Source: CAZWSX01 sp964636985 (GTDB lineage Bacteria > Planctomycetota > Planctomycetia > Pirellulales > Pirellulaceae). From it: 64,000 nucleotides of DNA. The notes beneath the pieces are model-generated. The model had not been told where the DNA came from. It did not search any database and saw nothing but the letters and a program-made list of their open reading frames with translations. Each line of letters opens with the position of its first letter. The first letter of the stretch is position 1. Where the stretch lies: assembly GCA_964636985.1 (NCBI GenBank), contig CAZWSX010000006.1, forward strand, positions 209,133 to 273,132. The letters are read 5' to 3'. Below are positions 43,472-52,287 of this stretch, piece after piece. Position numbers and translations under genes: made by a program.

Positions 43472-44266
43472 ATGAGCAGTTCGGGCGAGCAAGTCAATTC
43501 GTTAACCGTTGAAGAAAAGCTGGCAGTGCTAGAGCGGCGGTTGGCCGATGCTCAGCGATTGACGGCGCTCGGCGAACTCCTGGGGACGACCACGCACGAA
43601 TTCAACAACGTCCTGATGACCATTTTGAACTACGCCAAAATGGGAACGCGGCACAAGGACGATGCCACCCGCGACAAGGCGTTCGACCGCATCCTGGCCG
43701 CAGCCGAACGCGCGGCCAAGATCAGCCGCACGGTTCTAGGAGTCGCGCGGAACCGCGCCGAAACTCCCGAACCAACGCCAATGGCTCCACTGGTCGACGA
43801 CGCGCTGATGCTCCTGGAAAAGGAACTGCAAAAGCACAAGGTCGCCGTCGAACGTTACTACTCGAGCAATGTGCCGCCTGCCTTGGCGATCGGCAACCAG
43901 ATCCAACAAGTCTTGTTGAACCTGCTGGTGAACGCTCGCCAGGCGATGCCCCAAGGCGGAACGATCACCGTGCGTATCGATCACGACCCGATGTCCAACA
44001 CCATCGACGTGATGGTTCGCGATACGGGAACCGGAATTCCGGCTGATAAGCTGCGACACATCTTCGATCCCTATTTCACCACGAAGAAGGGGCCCGACGA
44101 ATCGGGCCGCGGCGGAACCGGCCTCGGTTTGTCCGCGTGCCGAACGATTGTCGAAGGCCATCGCGGCCGCATTCGCGTCGAGAGTACCGTGGGCCGCGGG
44201 ACTGCCTTCACGATCAGGATTCCGGCGGCCCCGACGTTGGCAACTCCCGCGCCCGTGATGGCGTAG
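43472..44266 (+). CDS. Cytosolic histidine kinase (NtrB-like, orphan)
   Basis: 264 residues. No membrane segment or sensor domain beyond a short N-terminal coiled coil (VEEKLAVLERRLADAQRL). The H-box is LGTTTHEFNNVLMTILNYAK; ATP-binding boxes are VLLNLLVNARQAM, VRDTGTGIPADKLRHIFDPYF and GGTGLGLSACRTIVEGHRG. The ATG at 43472 is chosen because GGGAGG lies 9 bases upstream; two earlier ATGs have no spacing. No response regulator adjoins it, so its partner is elsewhere. The downstream stop is followed by a REP-like element. Confidence 0.88.
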   Translation: MSSSGEQVNSLTVEEKLAVLERRLADAQRLTALGELLGTTTHEFNNVLMTILNYAKMGTRHKDDATRDKAFDRILAAAERAAKISRTVLGVARNRAETPEPTPMAPLVDDALMLLEKELQKHKVAVERYYSSNVPPALAIGNQIQQVLLNLLVNARQAMPQGGTITVRIDHDPMSNTIDVMVRDTGTGIPADKLRHIFDPYFTTKKGPDESGRGGTGLGLSACRTIVEGHRGRIRVESTVGRGTAFTIRIPAAPTLATPAPVMA

Positions 44267-44296
44267 CAGGTCGGCTGCTCGCATCTAGCCGTTGGG

Positions 44297-44342
44297 TGGC
44301 ACTGGCGTCCTAAAGACGTCAGTGTGCGTACGACAAAGCACC
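44297..44342. repeat. Second copy of the REP-like element
   Basis: Shares TGGCACTGGCGTCCTAAAG with the copy at 18614-18684 and ends with GACAAAGCACC, matching the right terminal repeat. Stem arms CACTGGCGTC and GACGTCAGTG (one G-T pair) close the loop CTAAA. It lies between a convergent gene pair, where it could help termination. Confidence 0.65.
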
Positions 44343-44352
44343 AAGTCACTCT

Positions 44353-46587
44353 CTAACTAGTCGTTGCGACGGGCGACTCGGGTTGATCGAGCGTTTCGTC
44401 ATTGGCTCGGCGACGGCTGACCCATACCAGCACGAGCCCGACCGTTGTGAAAACGGCCGCGCCGGCCAGCCACGCCGGCGGCAAGTGCTCGGCCTCTCCC
44501 CCTAAGCCCCATCGTTCGAGCGTGGGGCGCAGTTTGTCGAGCGACAACATCAGGCAGTTGTTTACCACGTGCATCAACGTCGACGGAACAATACTGCCCG
44601 ACGATTCTGCCAGGTAGCCGAGCGCTAAACCCAGAATGAAGCTGGGCACAAAACGGACAAAGGTCAGTCCGCCGGGGCTAAAGACGTGGAACGCGGCGAA
44701 GATCGAAGCTGTGATCAAAATCGTCGCCAGCGCCGATCGCTTCTGCCGCAGCGATCGATAGAGGAACCCGCGGAAGAAAAACTCTTCCGATACGGCCGGG
44801 ACGATCGCCAGACAAAACAAAACGTAAATATGTGGAAGCTGCTGAAGCACGCCGGTCAGTTCCTTGACGCGTGCCTTCGCTTCCGCCGATACGGGCGTCA
44901 ATTTCAAGTGGTCGGCCACAATGATCGACTCATAGGCGAACGCACATAGCGAAACGCCTAAACAGAGCGCCCCGAGCAACATCACCGGATTCCACGACAA
45001 TCCGCCAATGGCCCGAACTATCTTCACTCGGTGAATATGTGCTGCAATCAACGGGCAGACAATGAACAGGCTCAGCGAAATCGCCACCGATCCCAGGAGA
45101 TAGCTGCGAAATCTTGCGATGTCGAGGCTTTGGCCAGGCACCAATTCCCCGAGCGCGAAAAACTGCCACGCGTTTCCTGCCGTGACGAACAGTGCGTAGA
45201 CGATCGCCAGGGTGAGTAGCGCGGCGAAAGGGCTGATGGCCGGCGATTCTCGCCGCGGACGACGGAAGACATCGCCCCACGACCCCTGCGAGCCGTACAA
45301 AATGCTGTCGCTGCCGAAGATCTTTGCCGCCAGGGCGATCGCCACCGCGGTGTACATCAACGTCGATACGATTGTGGCCACGGCGGCGCGATAGTCGACA
45401 TTGTTGGCCAGAACGTCGCGCGTGAGCAGCACAATATTTACCAGCGGCGCGACGCCTAGCGGACCCGTCAATTGCAGGTCGGGCATCAACGTCGCCAGGC
45501 CAGGCGCCATCGACACCAGCATCAGCGGAATCAGGTACGCCTGCGCTTCCTTGAAGCTACGGGCAAAGCTCGTAATGGCGAGCAACATTGCGCTAAAGAA
45601 CGACGCGAACAAAACCAGCAGGCCTAAGATCTTCAAGAACACCATTGGCGTAAGGCCGTCGCTGCCGAACAGGAAGGCTCCGAGTCCCGTTGAAATGAGC
45701 GTGATGCACATGCTCACCAGGTTGACCGTTGCAGTCAGTAAGGCGACTGTGAGCACGGCGATGAACTTCGCCGACAAGACTTCTACACGCGAAACCGGTG
45801 CCGCGACAAGGGCCTCGAGCGTGCCGCGTTCCCGCTCGCCCGCCGTTAAATCGATCGCCGGGTAAACGGCGCCGGTAATGGTCATTAGCAACAGCATCAA
45901 GGGCACCAGCGTGGGGAGCGCGGCTCGCATGGGACTTCCCTGCACGACCGCCGTCTTCGCCGAAACCACGGGCAGCATCGGGTTTTGCCCCACCTGCGCC
46001 AGACGCTGCTGGAGCAGGTGCACGTTGAGCACGCGAATGCGACGCTCGATGTAATTGCGAATCGCCTCCGAGCGCGCGGAGTCCTCGCGAAAGATCACCT
46101 TCACTTGCAGCGGCAAGTTCGGTTCCTCAGGCGGCACGAAGCGAACGCCGGCATCGACACGCCCCGACCGGATCGCGGCCATCACATCGGGAACGATCGT
46201 GACGTCGATTCGTTCCGGGTTCGAAGTTCCCTCGTCCCCTTGGCCACCAAAAGGAGCCGCGTTGCGGCTCGCCTCGGTAAGCAATGCTGTTCCATTCACG
46301 GCGAGCTGGTCGAGACGCTTGGCGTCGTCTTCGTTCTCCATCCCCAGGATCAAGGGCGAGGATGAAGTCGACGTCACCTCAGTGGCGACGAAAATCGTCC
46401 GAAAGGCCACGCTCATCAGCGGATAGACGAGGATCGGCATCAAGATCAGCGTCGCGATCGTTCGCCGGTCGCGCAGCGTCTCGGCCAGTTCCTTCATGGT
46501 CAGCCGCCACTGGCGAGCCCAGCGAAAGCGCGGAATTGCCGCGGCAACCGCGGGACTGGCGGGAGATGGCTTTTGCGGATCGCTCAT
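44353..46587 (-). CDS. ABC transporter permease (NatB-type) fused to CPBP intramembrane protease
   Basis: 744 residues. The N-terminal half (about 20-430) is an ABC-2/NatB permease: LRDRRTIATLILMPILVYPL, a periplasmic domain, and ERERGTLEALVAAPVSRVEVLSAKF. The C-terminal half (about 450-720) is a CPBP protease with EEFFFRGFLYRSLRQK (EE at 601-602), AAFHVFSPGGL and the HVVNNC motif. Fusion proteins of this kind are known and might couple export with membrane proteolysis. It is translated from an ATGA overlap with the ATPase gene upstream. Exported substrate unknown. Confidence 0.92.
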   Translation of the reverse strand: MSDPQKPSPASPAVAAAIPRFRWARQWRLTMKELAETLRDRRTIATLILMPILVYPLMSVAFRTIFVATEVTSTSSSPLILGMENEDDAKRLDQLAVNGTALLTEASRNAAPFGGQGDEGTSNPERIDVTIVPDVMAAIRSGRVDAGVRFVPPEEPNLPLQVKVIFREDSARSEAIRNYIERRIRVLNVHLLQQRLAQVGQNPMLPVVSAKTAVVQGSPMRAALPTLVPLMLLLMTITGAVYPAIDLTAGERERGTLEALVAAPVSRVEVLSAKFIAVLTVALLTATVNLVSMCITLISTGLGAFLFGSDGLTPMVFLKILGLLVLFASFFSAMLLAITSFARSFKEAQAYLIPLMLVSMAPGLATLMPDLQLTGPLGVAPLVNIVLLTRDVLANNVDYRAAVATIVSTLMYTAVAIALAAKIFGSDSILYGSQGSWGDVFRRPRRESPAISPFAALLTLAIVYALFVTAGNAWQFFALGELVPGQSLDIARFRSYLLGSVAISLSLFIVCPLIAAHIHRVKIVRAIGGLSWNPVMLLGALCLGVSLCAFAYESIIVADHLKLTPVSAEAKARVKELTGVLQQLPHIYVLFCLAIVPAVSEEFFFRGFLYRSLRQKRSALATILITASIFAAFHVFSPGGLTFVRFVPSFILGLALGYLAESSGSIVPSTLMHVVNNCLMLSLDKLRPTLERWGLGGEAEHLPPAWLAGAAVFTTVGLVLVWVSRRRANDETLDQPESPVATTS

Positions 46588-47342
46588 CCGGCTTCCTCCG
46601 CCATCTCCTCATCTTTCCCCAAAATGTTCAAAAAGATATCGGCCAGGCCATCGCAGCCGGTTGTTTGTTTTAGCTGCTCGAGCGTCCCCTCGTAGGCGAA
46701 ACGCCCTTGGTGCATCAAACCGAAACGATCGCAAATCCGTTCCGACTCGTCCACGCGGTGCGTGCAAAGAATCACGCTGCGTCCTTGCTGGCGGACGACG
46801 TTGATGTAGTCGAACACCGTGCGGCAGCCGATGACGTCGAGCCCGCGGGTCGGTTCGTCGAGCAACACCACCGGCGGATCGTGAATCAGCGACCGGGCGA
46901 GGTTCACGCGCTGCTTTTGGCCCGTACTCAGGTTGCCGCATCGCCGGTCGAGGAACTCGTTCAGGCGAAACAGTTCCACGAGCGTATCGAGTTGCTTGTT
47001 GGCCCTGGCATCGTCCAGGCCGTACAAATCGGCGAAGAACAAAAGCAGTTCCCGCGGCGTCAGCCACTGGTACAGGCCGGCACTGGTGGACACCAGGCCC
47101 ACGCGGCACTTTACTTCTTCGGGATACTGGAGCGTTCGGAAGCCGTTCACTTCCGTATAGCCGCTGGTCGGCGTGACCAACCCCAGGATCATCCGGAGCG
47201 TGGTCGTTTTGCCCGCCCCGTTGGCTCCCAGCAGGCCGAAAACTTCCCCCTCGTTTACTTGGAACGAAAGGTGATCGACGGCGACGACTTCCCCTCCGCC
47301 CCCCGTTTCGAAAACCTTGGTCAACTCGTGAACGAGAATCAT
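46584..47342 (-). CDS. ABC transporter ATP-binding protein (NatA-like)
   Basis: 252 residues. Walker A GANGAGKTTTLR, signature LSTGQKQRVNLARSL, Walker B PPVVLLDEPTRGLDV and the H-loop ILCTHRVDES are all present, so the ATPase should be active. It drives the NatB-CPBP fusion permease encoded immediately downstream with a four-base overlap. In Bacillus, NatAB exports sodium; here the substrate is unknown. The start ATG at 47342 is in a context without clear SD. Confidence 0.94.
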   Translation of the reverse strand: MILVHELTKVFETGGGGEVVAVDHLSFQVNEGEVFGLLGANGAGKTTTLRMILGLVTPTSGYTEVNGFRTLQYPEEVKCRVGLVSTSAGLYQWLTPRELLLFFADLYGLDDARANKQLDTLVELFRLNEFLDRRCGNLSTGQKQRVNLARSLIHDPPVVLLDEPTRGLDVIGCRTVFDYINVVRQQGRSVILCTHRVDESERICDRFGLMHQGRFAYEGTLEQLKQTTGCDGLADIFLNILGKDEEMAEEAG

Positions 47343-47542
47343 GCAACGGTTTGAAAAGAAATAGGGCGGGCGATTTGTGAAGTGAAGGAGTTTTCCGTCG
47401 GGCCGTCGCTAAGCCGAATTACGATCCCCATGCTAAAAAGTTCGCATGCGATCATAATTTGTATCGTCATCCGAGAGGTATCGTACACCGAGTGGCGCGT
47501 TTGTTCATTCGCGTTCCGCAAGAAAGTTGAGTTCGCCAGTTC

Positions 47543-48343
47543 ATGCCCCTGATTCCCGTTGGCAATTTGGAGGACCCACGGCTGGATGTGTACCGCAACC
47601 TGCCGGGCCGCAGAAACGAACGGCAGACGGGCGTTTTCGTCACCGAAGGAGACAAGGTAACGGAGCGAATGCTTGCGGCCGGGTGGGACGTCGTTTCGCT
47701 ACTGGTCGAGCCACGTTACGCCGAAGCCTTTGCCTTGAAGGCGCCCGCGGAAACGCCCATCCTGGTCGCGTCGCGAGAACTTCTGACCGAGACAGTTGGC
47801 TTCCACTTTGCTCGTGGAGTCTTAGGCTGCGGCCGCCGCCCCCTTCGCCGCACCTGGCAACAAGCCGTCGAGGCCCGCTCGGAATCGCACATCTTCGTTG
47901 TGTTGCCCGACATTCAAGACCCAACCAACTTGGCGACGATCATTCGCACGAGCGCCGCCTTGGGCATGGCGGGCGTCGTCGTCGGCCCCGAGGCGGCCGA
48001 CGTTTGGTCGCGGCGGGTCGTGCGCGTTTCGATGGGCGCAGTCTTCTCGATTCCCATCATCGAGTGCCATTCGATTGACACGCTACTAACCGAATGGGAG
48101 AGCGAACCCGGTTTCACGACGATTGCGACGGTGTTGGACGAGCAGGCGATTCCCATCGAAGAGCTACGCGTCCCCAAACGCGGCGCCATCTTCATCGGAA
48201 ACGAGGGGCATGGCCTCTCGGATGAGATTGTCTCGCGATGCCAAGTGAAGACAACCATCGCCATGGCGGCCGGCGTTGATTCGCTGAACGCGAGTGTAGC
48301 GGCGGGGATATTTTTGTACCGGTTGGCGAAGGCTTCCTCTTAA
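47543..48343 (+). CDS. TrmH/SpoU family RNA 2'-O-methyltransferase
   Basis: 266 residues. The SPOUT knot appears as DIQDPTNLATIIRTSAALGMAGVVV, MGAVFSIPI, FIGNEGHGLSDEIVSRC and DSLNASVAAGIFLYRLAK, the three classical SpoU motifs. An N-terminal substrate-binding domain covers about residues 1-105. It methylates 2'-OH of rRNA or tRNA using SAM; which site cannot be decided. It is monocistronic and convergent with the M56 peptidase gene. Confidence 0.93.
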   Translation: MPLIPVGNLEDPRLDVYRNLPGRRNERQTGVFVTEGDKVTERMLAAGWDVVSLLVEPRYAEAFALKAPAETPILVASRELLTETVGFHFARGVLGCGRRPLRRTWQQAVEARSESHIFVVLPDIQDPTNLATIIRTSAALGMAGVVVGPEAADVWSRRVVRVSMGAVFSIPIIECHSIDTLLTEWESEPGFTTIATVLDEQAIPIEELRVPKRGAIFIGNEGHGLSDEIVSRCQVKTTIAMAAGVDSLNASVAAGIFLYRLAKASS

Positions 48344-48381
48344 AGAATCCGCGAGCACATCATGTTGGATTGCAGGCCGGC

Positions 48382-50691
48382 CTAATTGCTCGCCTTTTCG
48401 GATTCGGGCTTGTTCGGCGCTATGAAAATCGGCTCGACATCGACGGGCGATTGCCTGGCCCCGATGACAATCTTGTCTTTGAACAATTCTCCGACTTGAT
48501 GGTAGTCGTCAAACTCGCGCGGCCGAGCGGCCACATTGAAGGAGATGTCGCCTGGAAGGACGCGGGCTTCAAAATTTCCCTTTGCATCGGATAAGACATA
48601 TTCGCACTGATAGAAAACGCCGTACTTCACCATGATCTCCGCGCCGGCGACGGGCTTGTTCGTATCTTGGGCACGGATAGCGCCTCGTACGATGATTGGC
48701 ATTTCCAGCTTGATGTCCATGACGGTGATACCGTCCGGGCGAACCAGTAGGCCGACAGGAAGCCTGGGAAGAACAGGCACTTCTTTTCCTGGATAGTATT
48801 GGATGCCTAGTGTTCCCTCGGCGATGGTTGGAACTACGAAGCGGCCATGCTCGTCGGTGGTCGCGCTGGCCGTTCCCGCACTCGTGTCGAAATAAAGCGT
48901 TACCCCGCGGGTCCACTGCGGATCGTCCGCATGCAATTGCCCCATGATCTTCCCTGGGCGGCGCAGGTGAATCGCTCGTTCTTGGGATTCGTTAGGGATA
49001 TTGTGGAGGTCCCTCGGCTGAATTCCGAACATTTCCGAACGGATCTCGATGGAGTACAGCCAAGCTGGTTCAATGCCGCGAATTCGAGCGCGGCCACCTT
49101 CGTCGGTCTTCACACGGAGGAGCGCTCGCAACGGATCGGGTACCAGGTCGTGCCCCACGGTTGTCGTGATGTGTGTAGGCTCAACTTCGACATCTACCAC
49201 CGGCGAGTCGTCTGGCGCGAGGATTCGAAACACGCTCTCCGAAGCTGGCTCAAGGCGAATGATGCTGTCCGGCAACTGCTCATCGACGGAACGCTGTCCA
49301 TCGCCAGGTCGTTTTTGCCTGGCAAATCTGATAGCGCCGTCGTATCGATACACCGTTACCACGGCCACTTGTTTGTCTTTGCCAAGCACCCACAACTGGC
49401 CGTAGAAGTACAAATCGTTTTCCGGTTGGGAAAAGGAAAATGCTCCTGTCTCATCGCTTGTGGTCGTCCGAATTTGAACTGCAGTGTGAGGCCTGCGCCT
49501 CGGCAGCCACCATACCTGTGCTCCGGCAATGGGTTGACCTTGATCGTCGACAACCTTGCCGGCAATCGTGACGGTTGCCTCTGCGTCCGCCGCGTTCCCT
49601 TTGTCTGTAGCTGGCTCGTTGCTGTTGGCGTCCTGGTTCGCCTTATCTGCTTCCTTCTGCTGCGCCAGCGACCACGCCGGCAAGGCACCCATCGCCAAGG
49701 CAACCGCAACAACGGCACCCCACAACGGGCGACCGCCGGAAACTCGCTCGGACAGGATCATGGCCAATCTCCGCTCGAAGGATGCCGCATTGCTGGTACC
49801 AACACCTAAGATCGACACAGGTGTCGCGGTTTGAAAATTGGTGGAGAGTTCCAGCAGCAGCTTGGCGTAGTCTCCACGCTTGTGGTCGCCTGCTGCGATG
49901 GCCATCGCATCGCACGCCATCTCGGCCGATTCGCAAACGCGGCGGCTCACGAACCAGTACAAGGGATTCCACCACCAGGCAATTCTCGCCGCCAAGTCGA
50001 GCCATGCAACCCAATGATCGCAGCGTCGCAGGTGAGCCAACTCGTGGGCAATCACACTTTGCAGTCGTTGGCAGTCTTGTGGCGACGAGAGTGATTCCGG
50101 CCAAAGCAATGTCAGTCGGCCGAGGCACCAGACCATCGGGGAATGGATTCCCTGCACCGTCACAACACGCGGTGAACGAACGCCGATCTCGCGAGCGAGC
50201 GAAGCGACTCGTTCTTCAAGCACTCGTGGAGGCTCCGTTCCTCTGCGAATGAGTCGGGCATGACATCGAATCATTCGCAGTTGCGAAACGAGCGTTACCA
50301 CGGCGCCGCCGAACCAGATGGCGCCAAGTCCCCAAATGCTCCAGGGCAAGATGGAGAAATTCCAATTCTTCGCGGAGGGAACGGCGTTTGCCGGCAGATT
50401 AGCAGCAGTCTCGAGCGGCACTGGCGCAAAAACTTCCGGTGATGGCTGGGCGAGAGCAACCTCCGCGGACGGCTCGTGTAACGTGGCATCCGATACGGCG
50501 CCGCGCAACTCTGCGACACTCCACGGCCAGACCACAACCGGAGGTGTGACCAACTTGAGGAGCACGACAACCCACAGCAAGTGCTGCACCGCCGGACGAT
50601 GGCGCAACATCCAGCAGGCGAGCAGCACGGGCGGAACTAAAAGTGCCACGATGATCGTGTTTTGCGCGAGCCACCAAAGTAGGTCGTTCAT
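48382..50691 (-). CDS. M56 family peptidase (BlaR1-like) with carboxypeptidase-regulatory-like domains
   Basis: 769 residues. Four N-terminal transmembrane helices surround the zinc protease motif VIAHELAHLRRCDHW (HELAH at 216-220), as in BlaR1/MecR1. After TM4 (about 330-345) the periplasmic part is not a penicillin-binding domain but Ig-like carboxypeptidase regulatory repeats (VTIAGKVVDDQGQPIAGAQVWWL). BlaR1-type proteins relieve the repression by BlaI on ligand binding. The ligand here is probably different. It overlaps the repressor gene by four bases (ATGA), forming one transcript controlled from 51095-51176. Confidence 0.92.
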   Translation of the reverse strand: MNDLLWWLAQNTIIVALLVPPVLLACWMLRHRPAVQHLLWVVVLLKLVTPPVVVWPWSVAELRGAVSDATLHEPSAEVALAQPSPEVFAPVPLETAANLPANAVPSAKNWNFSILPWSIWGLGAIWFGGAVVTLVSQLRMIRCHARLIRRGTEPPRVLEERVASLAREIGVRSPRVVTVQGIHSPMVWCLGRLTLLWPESLSSPQDCQRLQSVIAHELAHLRRCDHWVAWLDLAARIAWWWNPLYWFVSRRVCESAEMACDAMAIAAGDHKRGDYAKLLLELSTNFQTATPVSILGVGTSNAASFERRLAMILSERVSGGRPLWGAVVAVALAMGALPAWSLAQQKEADKANQDANSNEPATDKGNAADAEATVTIAGKVVDDQGQPIAGAQVWWLPRRRPHTAVQIRTTTSDETGAFSFSQPENDLYFYGQLWVLGKDKQVAVVTVYRYDGAIRFARQKRPGDGQRSVDEQLPDSIIRLEPASESVFRILAPDDSPVVDVEVEPTHITTTVGHDLVPDPLRALLRVKTDEGGRARIRGIEPAWLYSIEIRSEMFGIQPRDLHNIPNESQERAIHLRRPGKIMGQLHADDPQWTRGVTLYFDTSAGTASATTDEHGRFVVPTIAEGTLGIQYYPGKEVPVLPRLPVGLLVRPDGITVMDIKLEMPIIVRGAIRAQDTNKPVAGAEIMVKYGVFYQCEYVLSDAKGNFEARVLPGDISFNVAARPREFDDYHQVGELFKDKIVIGARQSPVDVEPIFIAPNKPESEKASN

Positions 50692-51095
50692 TTTTTTCCT
50701 CGCTTTGCTTGCTTGGCCTCGAGGTCGTCGATCATTTGCCGAAACCTGGCAAGTTCTTCGGGAGAAAAACGATGCTTCTTGGTGAAGGCCAGCACCAACG
50801 GCAACGCATCGCCGTCGCAGAACTCCCCGGCAAGCTCGGTCATGCGGTCGCGCATCACTTCTTCGCGAGTGACGATCGCGCGGAAGACATGCGCGAACTG
50901 GCTGCTATCGCTGGCCACATACCCCTTCGACTCAAGCCGTTGCAGCAGCGTGATCACCGTCGAGCGAGCCCAGGCTTGCCCGTTCTCTTTTAACCGCTGC
51001 ATCGCGTCGCGAACCGTTAACGGCCCACAGTCCCACAAGACCTTGAGCACCTCCCGCTCGGCATCGCTCATTTCAGGGCGTTGCGATTCGGCCAT
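50688..51095 (-). CDS. BlaI/MecI/CopY family transcriptional repressor
   Basis: 135 residues from MAESQRPEMSDAEREVLKVLWDCGPLTVRDAMQR, the winged-helix DNA-binding domain, with RSTVITLLQRLESKGYVA as recognition and wing, and a helical C-terminal dimerisation and protease-cleavage region. Start at 51095 is chosen because AAGGAG sits 6 bases before it; a further ATG at 51122 overlaps the operator instead. Represses its own promoter and the M56 gene until the membrane protease clears it. The operator dyad lies 26 bases upstream. Confidence 0.95.
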   Translation of the reverse strand: MAESQRPEMSDAEREVLKVLWDCGPLTVRDAMQRLKENGQAWARSTVITLLQRLESKGYVASDSSQFAHVFRAIVTREEVMRDRMTELAGEFCDGDALPLVLAFTKKHRFSPEELARFRQMIDDLEAKQAKRGKK

Positions 51096-51120
51096 CGCTT
51101 GCTCCTTTGGCAAGTCGGAC

Positions 51121-51143
51121 ATTGTCTACGCTTTGTAGACAAT
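51121..51143. promoter_or_regulatory. BlaI-type operator, 9+5+9 perfect inverted repeat
   Basis: ATTGTCTAC-GCTTT-GTAGACAAT, with perfect arms, covers the expected +1 region of the blaI-M56 promoter. BlaI/MecI/CopY operators have a GTAGAC/TACANNTGTA-like core, which fits. A second half-site GTGTAGACAAG lies at 51162-51172 between the -10 and -35. Confidence 0.8.
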
Positions 51144-51147
51144 GGAG

Positions 51148-51176
51148 AGCTTATCGACGCCGTGTAGACAAGTCAA
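51148..51176 (-). promoter_or_regulatory. Sigma-70-type promoter of the blaI-M56 operon
   Basis: Minus-strand -35 TTGACT (51171-51176) and -10 TAAGCT (51148-51153) are separated by exactly 17 bases. The predicted transcription start, near 51141, falls in the operator dyad, so repressor binding would block initiation. Confidence 0.65.
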
Positions 51177-51308
51177 CTGTTTTTTGTGCCGCAACATGGT
51201 CGACCCATGGGCTACGAGGGCTGGGTTCGTTTGCGTCGGCCGATCGATTGGTTGCAGCTAGCGCCACGAGATGAGAACTCGGCCTGCCGCGTTCTCGCGC
51301 CGCCGTCT

Positions 51309-51635
51309 TCATGATCTATAAATCGTCGGGGTCAGTAATGCCAGTAAAACGGCGAAGATGACAGCAATGAGAGTGAGTGGAGCGAGTCGCTCGGGGGCCT
51401 TCTTGTCAAACACGATGCACACGCCACAAATCAAACCGCCTACGAGCGCGCAGACGGACGAACTCGCGATGGCCAGTCGGGATGCAGGTTCGACCCAGTC
51501 TCCCAAGGGAAGGAGCCTGGCGAAGAGGAAAGGAAGAATAAAGCACAGGACAAACGACGAAAACGAATAGAGCATTACCACTACGAATGCCGCGCTCCAG
51601 ATTTGGCAGGCGTAGTCGACCCACTTTGGGATCAT
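51309..51635 (-). CDS. Small hydrophobic membrane protein, unknown
   Basis: 108 residues starting MIPKWVDYACQIW with three hydrophobic helices (VVVMLYSFSSFVLCFILPFLF, SSSVCALVGGLICGVCIVF and LTLIAVIFAVLLALLT). No recognisable family. The frame stays open upstream to 51707 but that part translates the tRNA fragment (typical VLVQVQSSA), so 51635 is preferred. It lies between the BlaI promoter and the tRNA fragment, at the edge of the accessory region. Confidence 0.5.
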   Translation of the reverse strand: MIPKWVDYACQIWSAAFVVVMLYSFSSFVLCFILPFLFARLLPLGDWVEPASRLAIASSSVCALVGGLICGVCIVFDKKAPERLAPLTLIAVIFAVLLALLTPTIYRS

Positions 51636-51680
51636 GGTGCGGGGGCTCCGCGAGAATGGAGGCCGCCAAAAGAAAGGCAA

Positions 51681-51737
51681 TGCGGACGACTGGACTTGAA
51701 CCAGCACGGTATTGCTACCACCAGCCCCTCAAGCTGG
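51681..51737 (-). tRNA. 3' fragment of a tRNA-Leu (GAG), probable attachment site remnant
   Basis: Minus strand: an anticodon stem-loop CCAGC-TTGAGGG-GCTGG with anticodon GAG, a long leucine-type variable arm, T arm CTGGTTCAAGTCCAG, acceptor CGTCCGC and discriminator A. The 5' acceptor strand and D arm are missing: the adjacent sequence does not pair. Tyrosine recombinases typically use the 3' half of tRNA genes as attB/attL, so this probably marks a boundary of integrated DNA. Confidence 0.75.
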
Positions 51738-51877
51738 TTTGTGTGCCGTCACGATGACCTTGAGCTGACGTTGGAAACACGTTGAAATGACGGAAAAAAC
51801 GGGTTTTTCGAAGAGTTCACGCCTCCTCGACTTTCATAGTGACATTGTAGCGGTGTTGGACAGACGTGGCCAATAGT

Positions 51878-51897
51878 GTTGCCAAAATGTTGCCAAC
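51878..51897. repeat. Twin GTTGCCA motif, related copy at 60931-60949
   Basis: GTTGCCAAAATGTTGCCAAC here and GTTGCCAAATTGTTGCCAC at 60931 differ by a base or two. They flank the 9-kb stretch containing the efflux genes. Possibly remnants of integrase-gene ends or recombination arms; this is a guess. Confidence 0.35.
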
Positions 51898-52013
51898 CTA
51901 CGCCTCGTAATGATCGGCCGGCTCAATCGGTCCTTCGGGCGACCATTTCCGAATGCGTTGACCGTGTACCTGTCACGTAACTTTGGCAATTCTAACAATC
52001 GCGAGCCCCATCA

Positions 52014-52243
52014 GTTTCGGAGGTGGATCGTCTAACGACGCAACTACTTTGTCGGGCAACGATTTAGGCCAAGACCGAGCGTCGGGTTGTAGGCCGGGTT
52101 GCAGGGACGAAGGGCAACAACTGTCGCGGAACGTCCCTCAGTGGCCAAGCGATCTTGCAAGGATCGTTACTAGTTGGGACAGAATTCCGACCGCGATCAA
52201 AAGGGCTATTAGCGATTTGCTCGACGCGTCACTCTCGCCTTGA
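52014..52243 (+). repeat. Repeat module copy A (integrative-element tail)
   Basis: About 230 bases with an open frame of 86 codons from 51983, including NDATTLSGNDLG, the twin pattern GCRPGCRDE and a C-terminal helical block DLARIVTSWDRIPTAIKRA. Closely related to copy D (63335-63552), where the frame is also intact, and to the degenerate copies B and C. The sequence starts TTTCGGAGG, which looks like the end of a tRNA anticodon region, as in copy C where the tRNA part is present. Confidence 0.75.
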
Positions 52244-52287
52244 AAAAAGCACCCTGGGCGTATATCGAGGTGGCTCGCGGTCGCGGT

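Noticed and set aside
48847..49809. 320-codon plus-strand frame inside the M56 gene
   Set aside because: It is a shadow of the M56 peptidase frame, which has HELAH, membrane helices and operon coupling.
51636..51707. Upstream extension of the small membrane protein into the tRNA fragment
   Set aside because: The extension translates the T arm and acceptor of the tRNA-Leu fragment, a known source of false N-termini.
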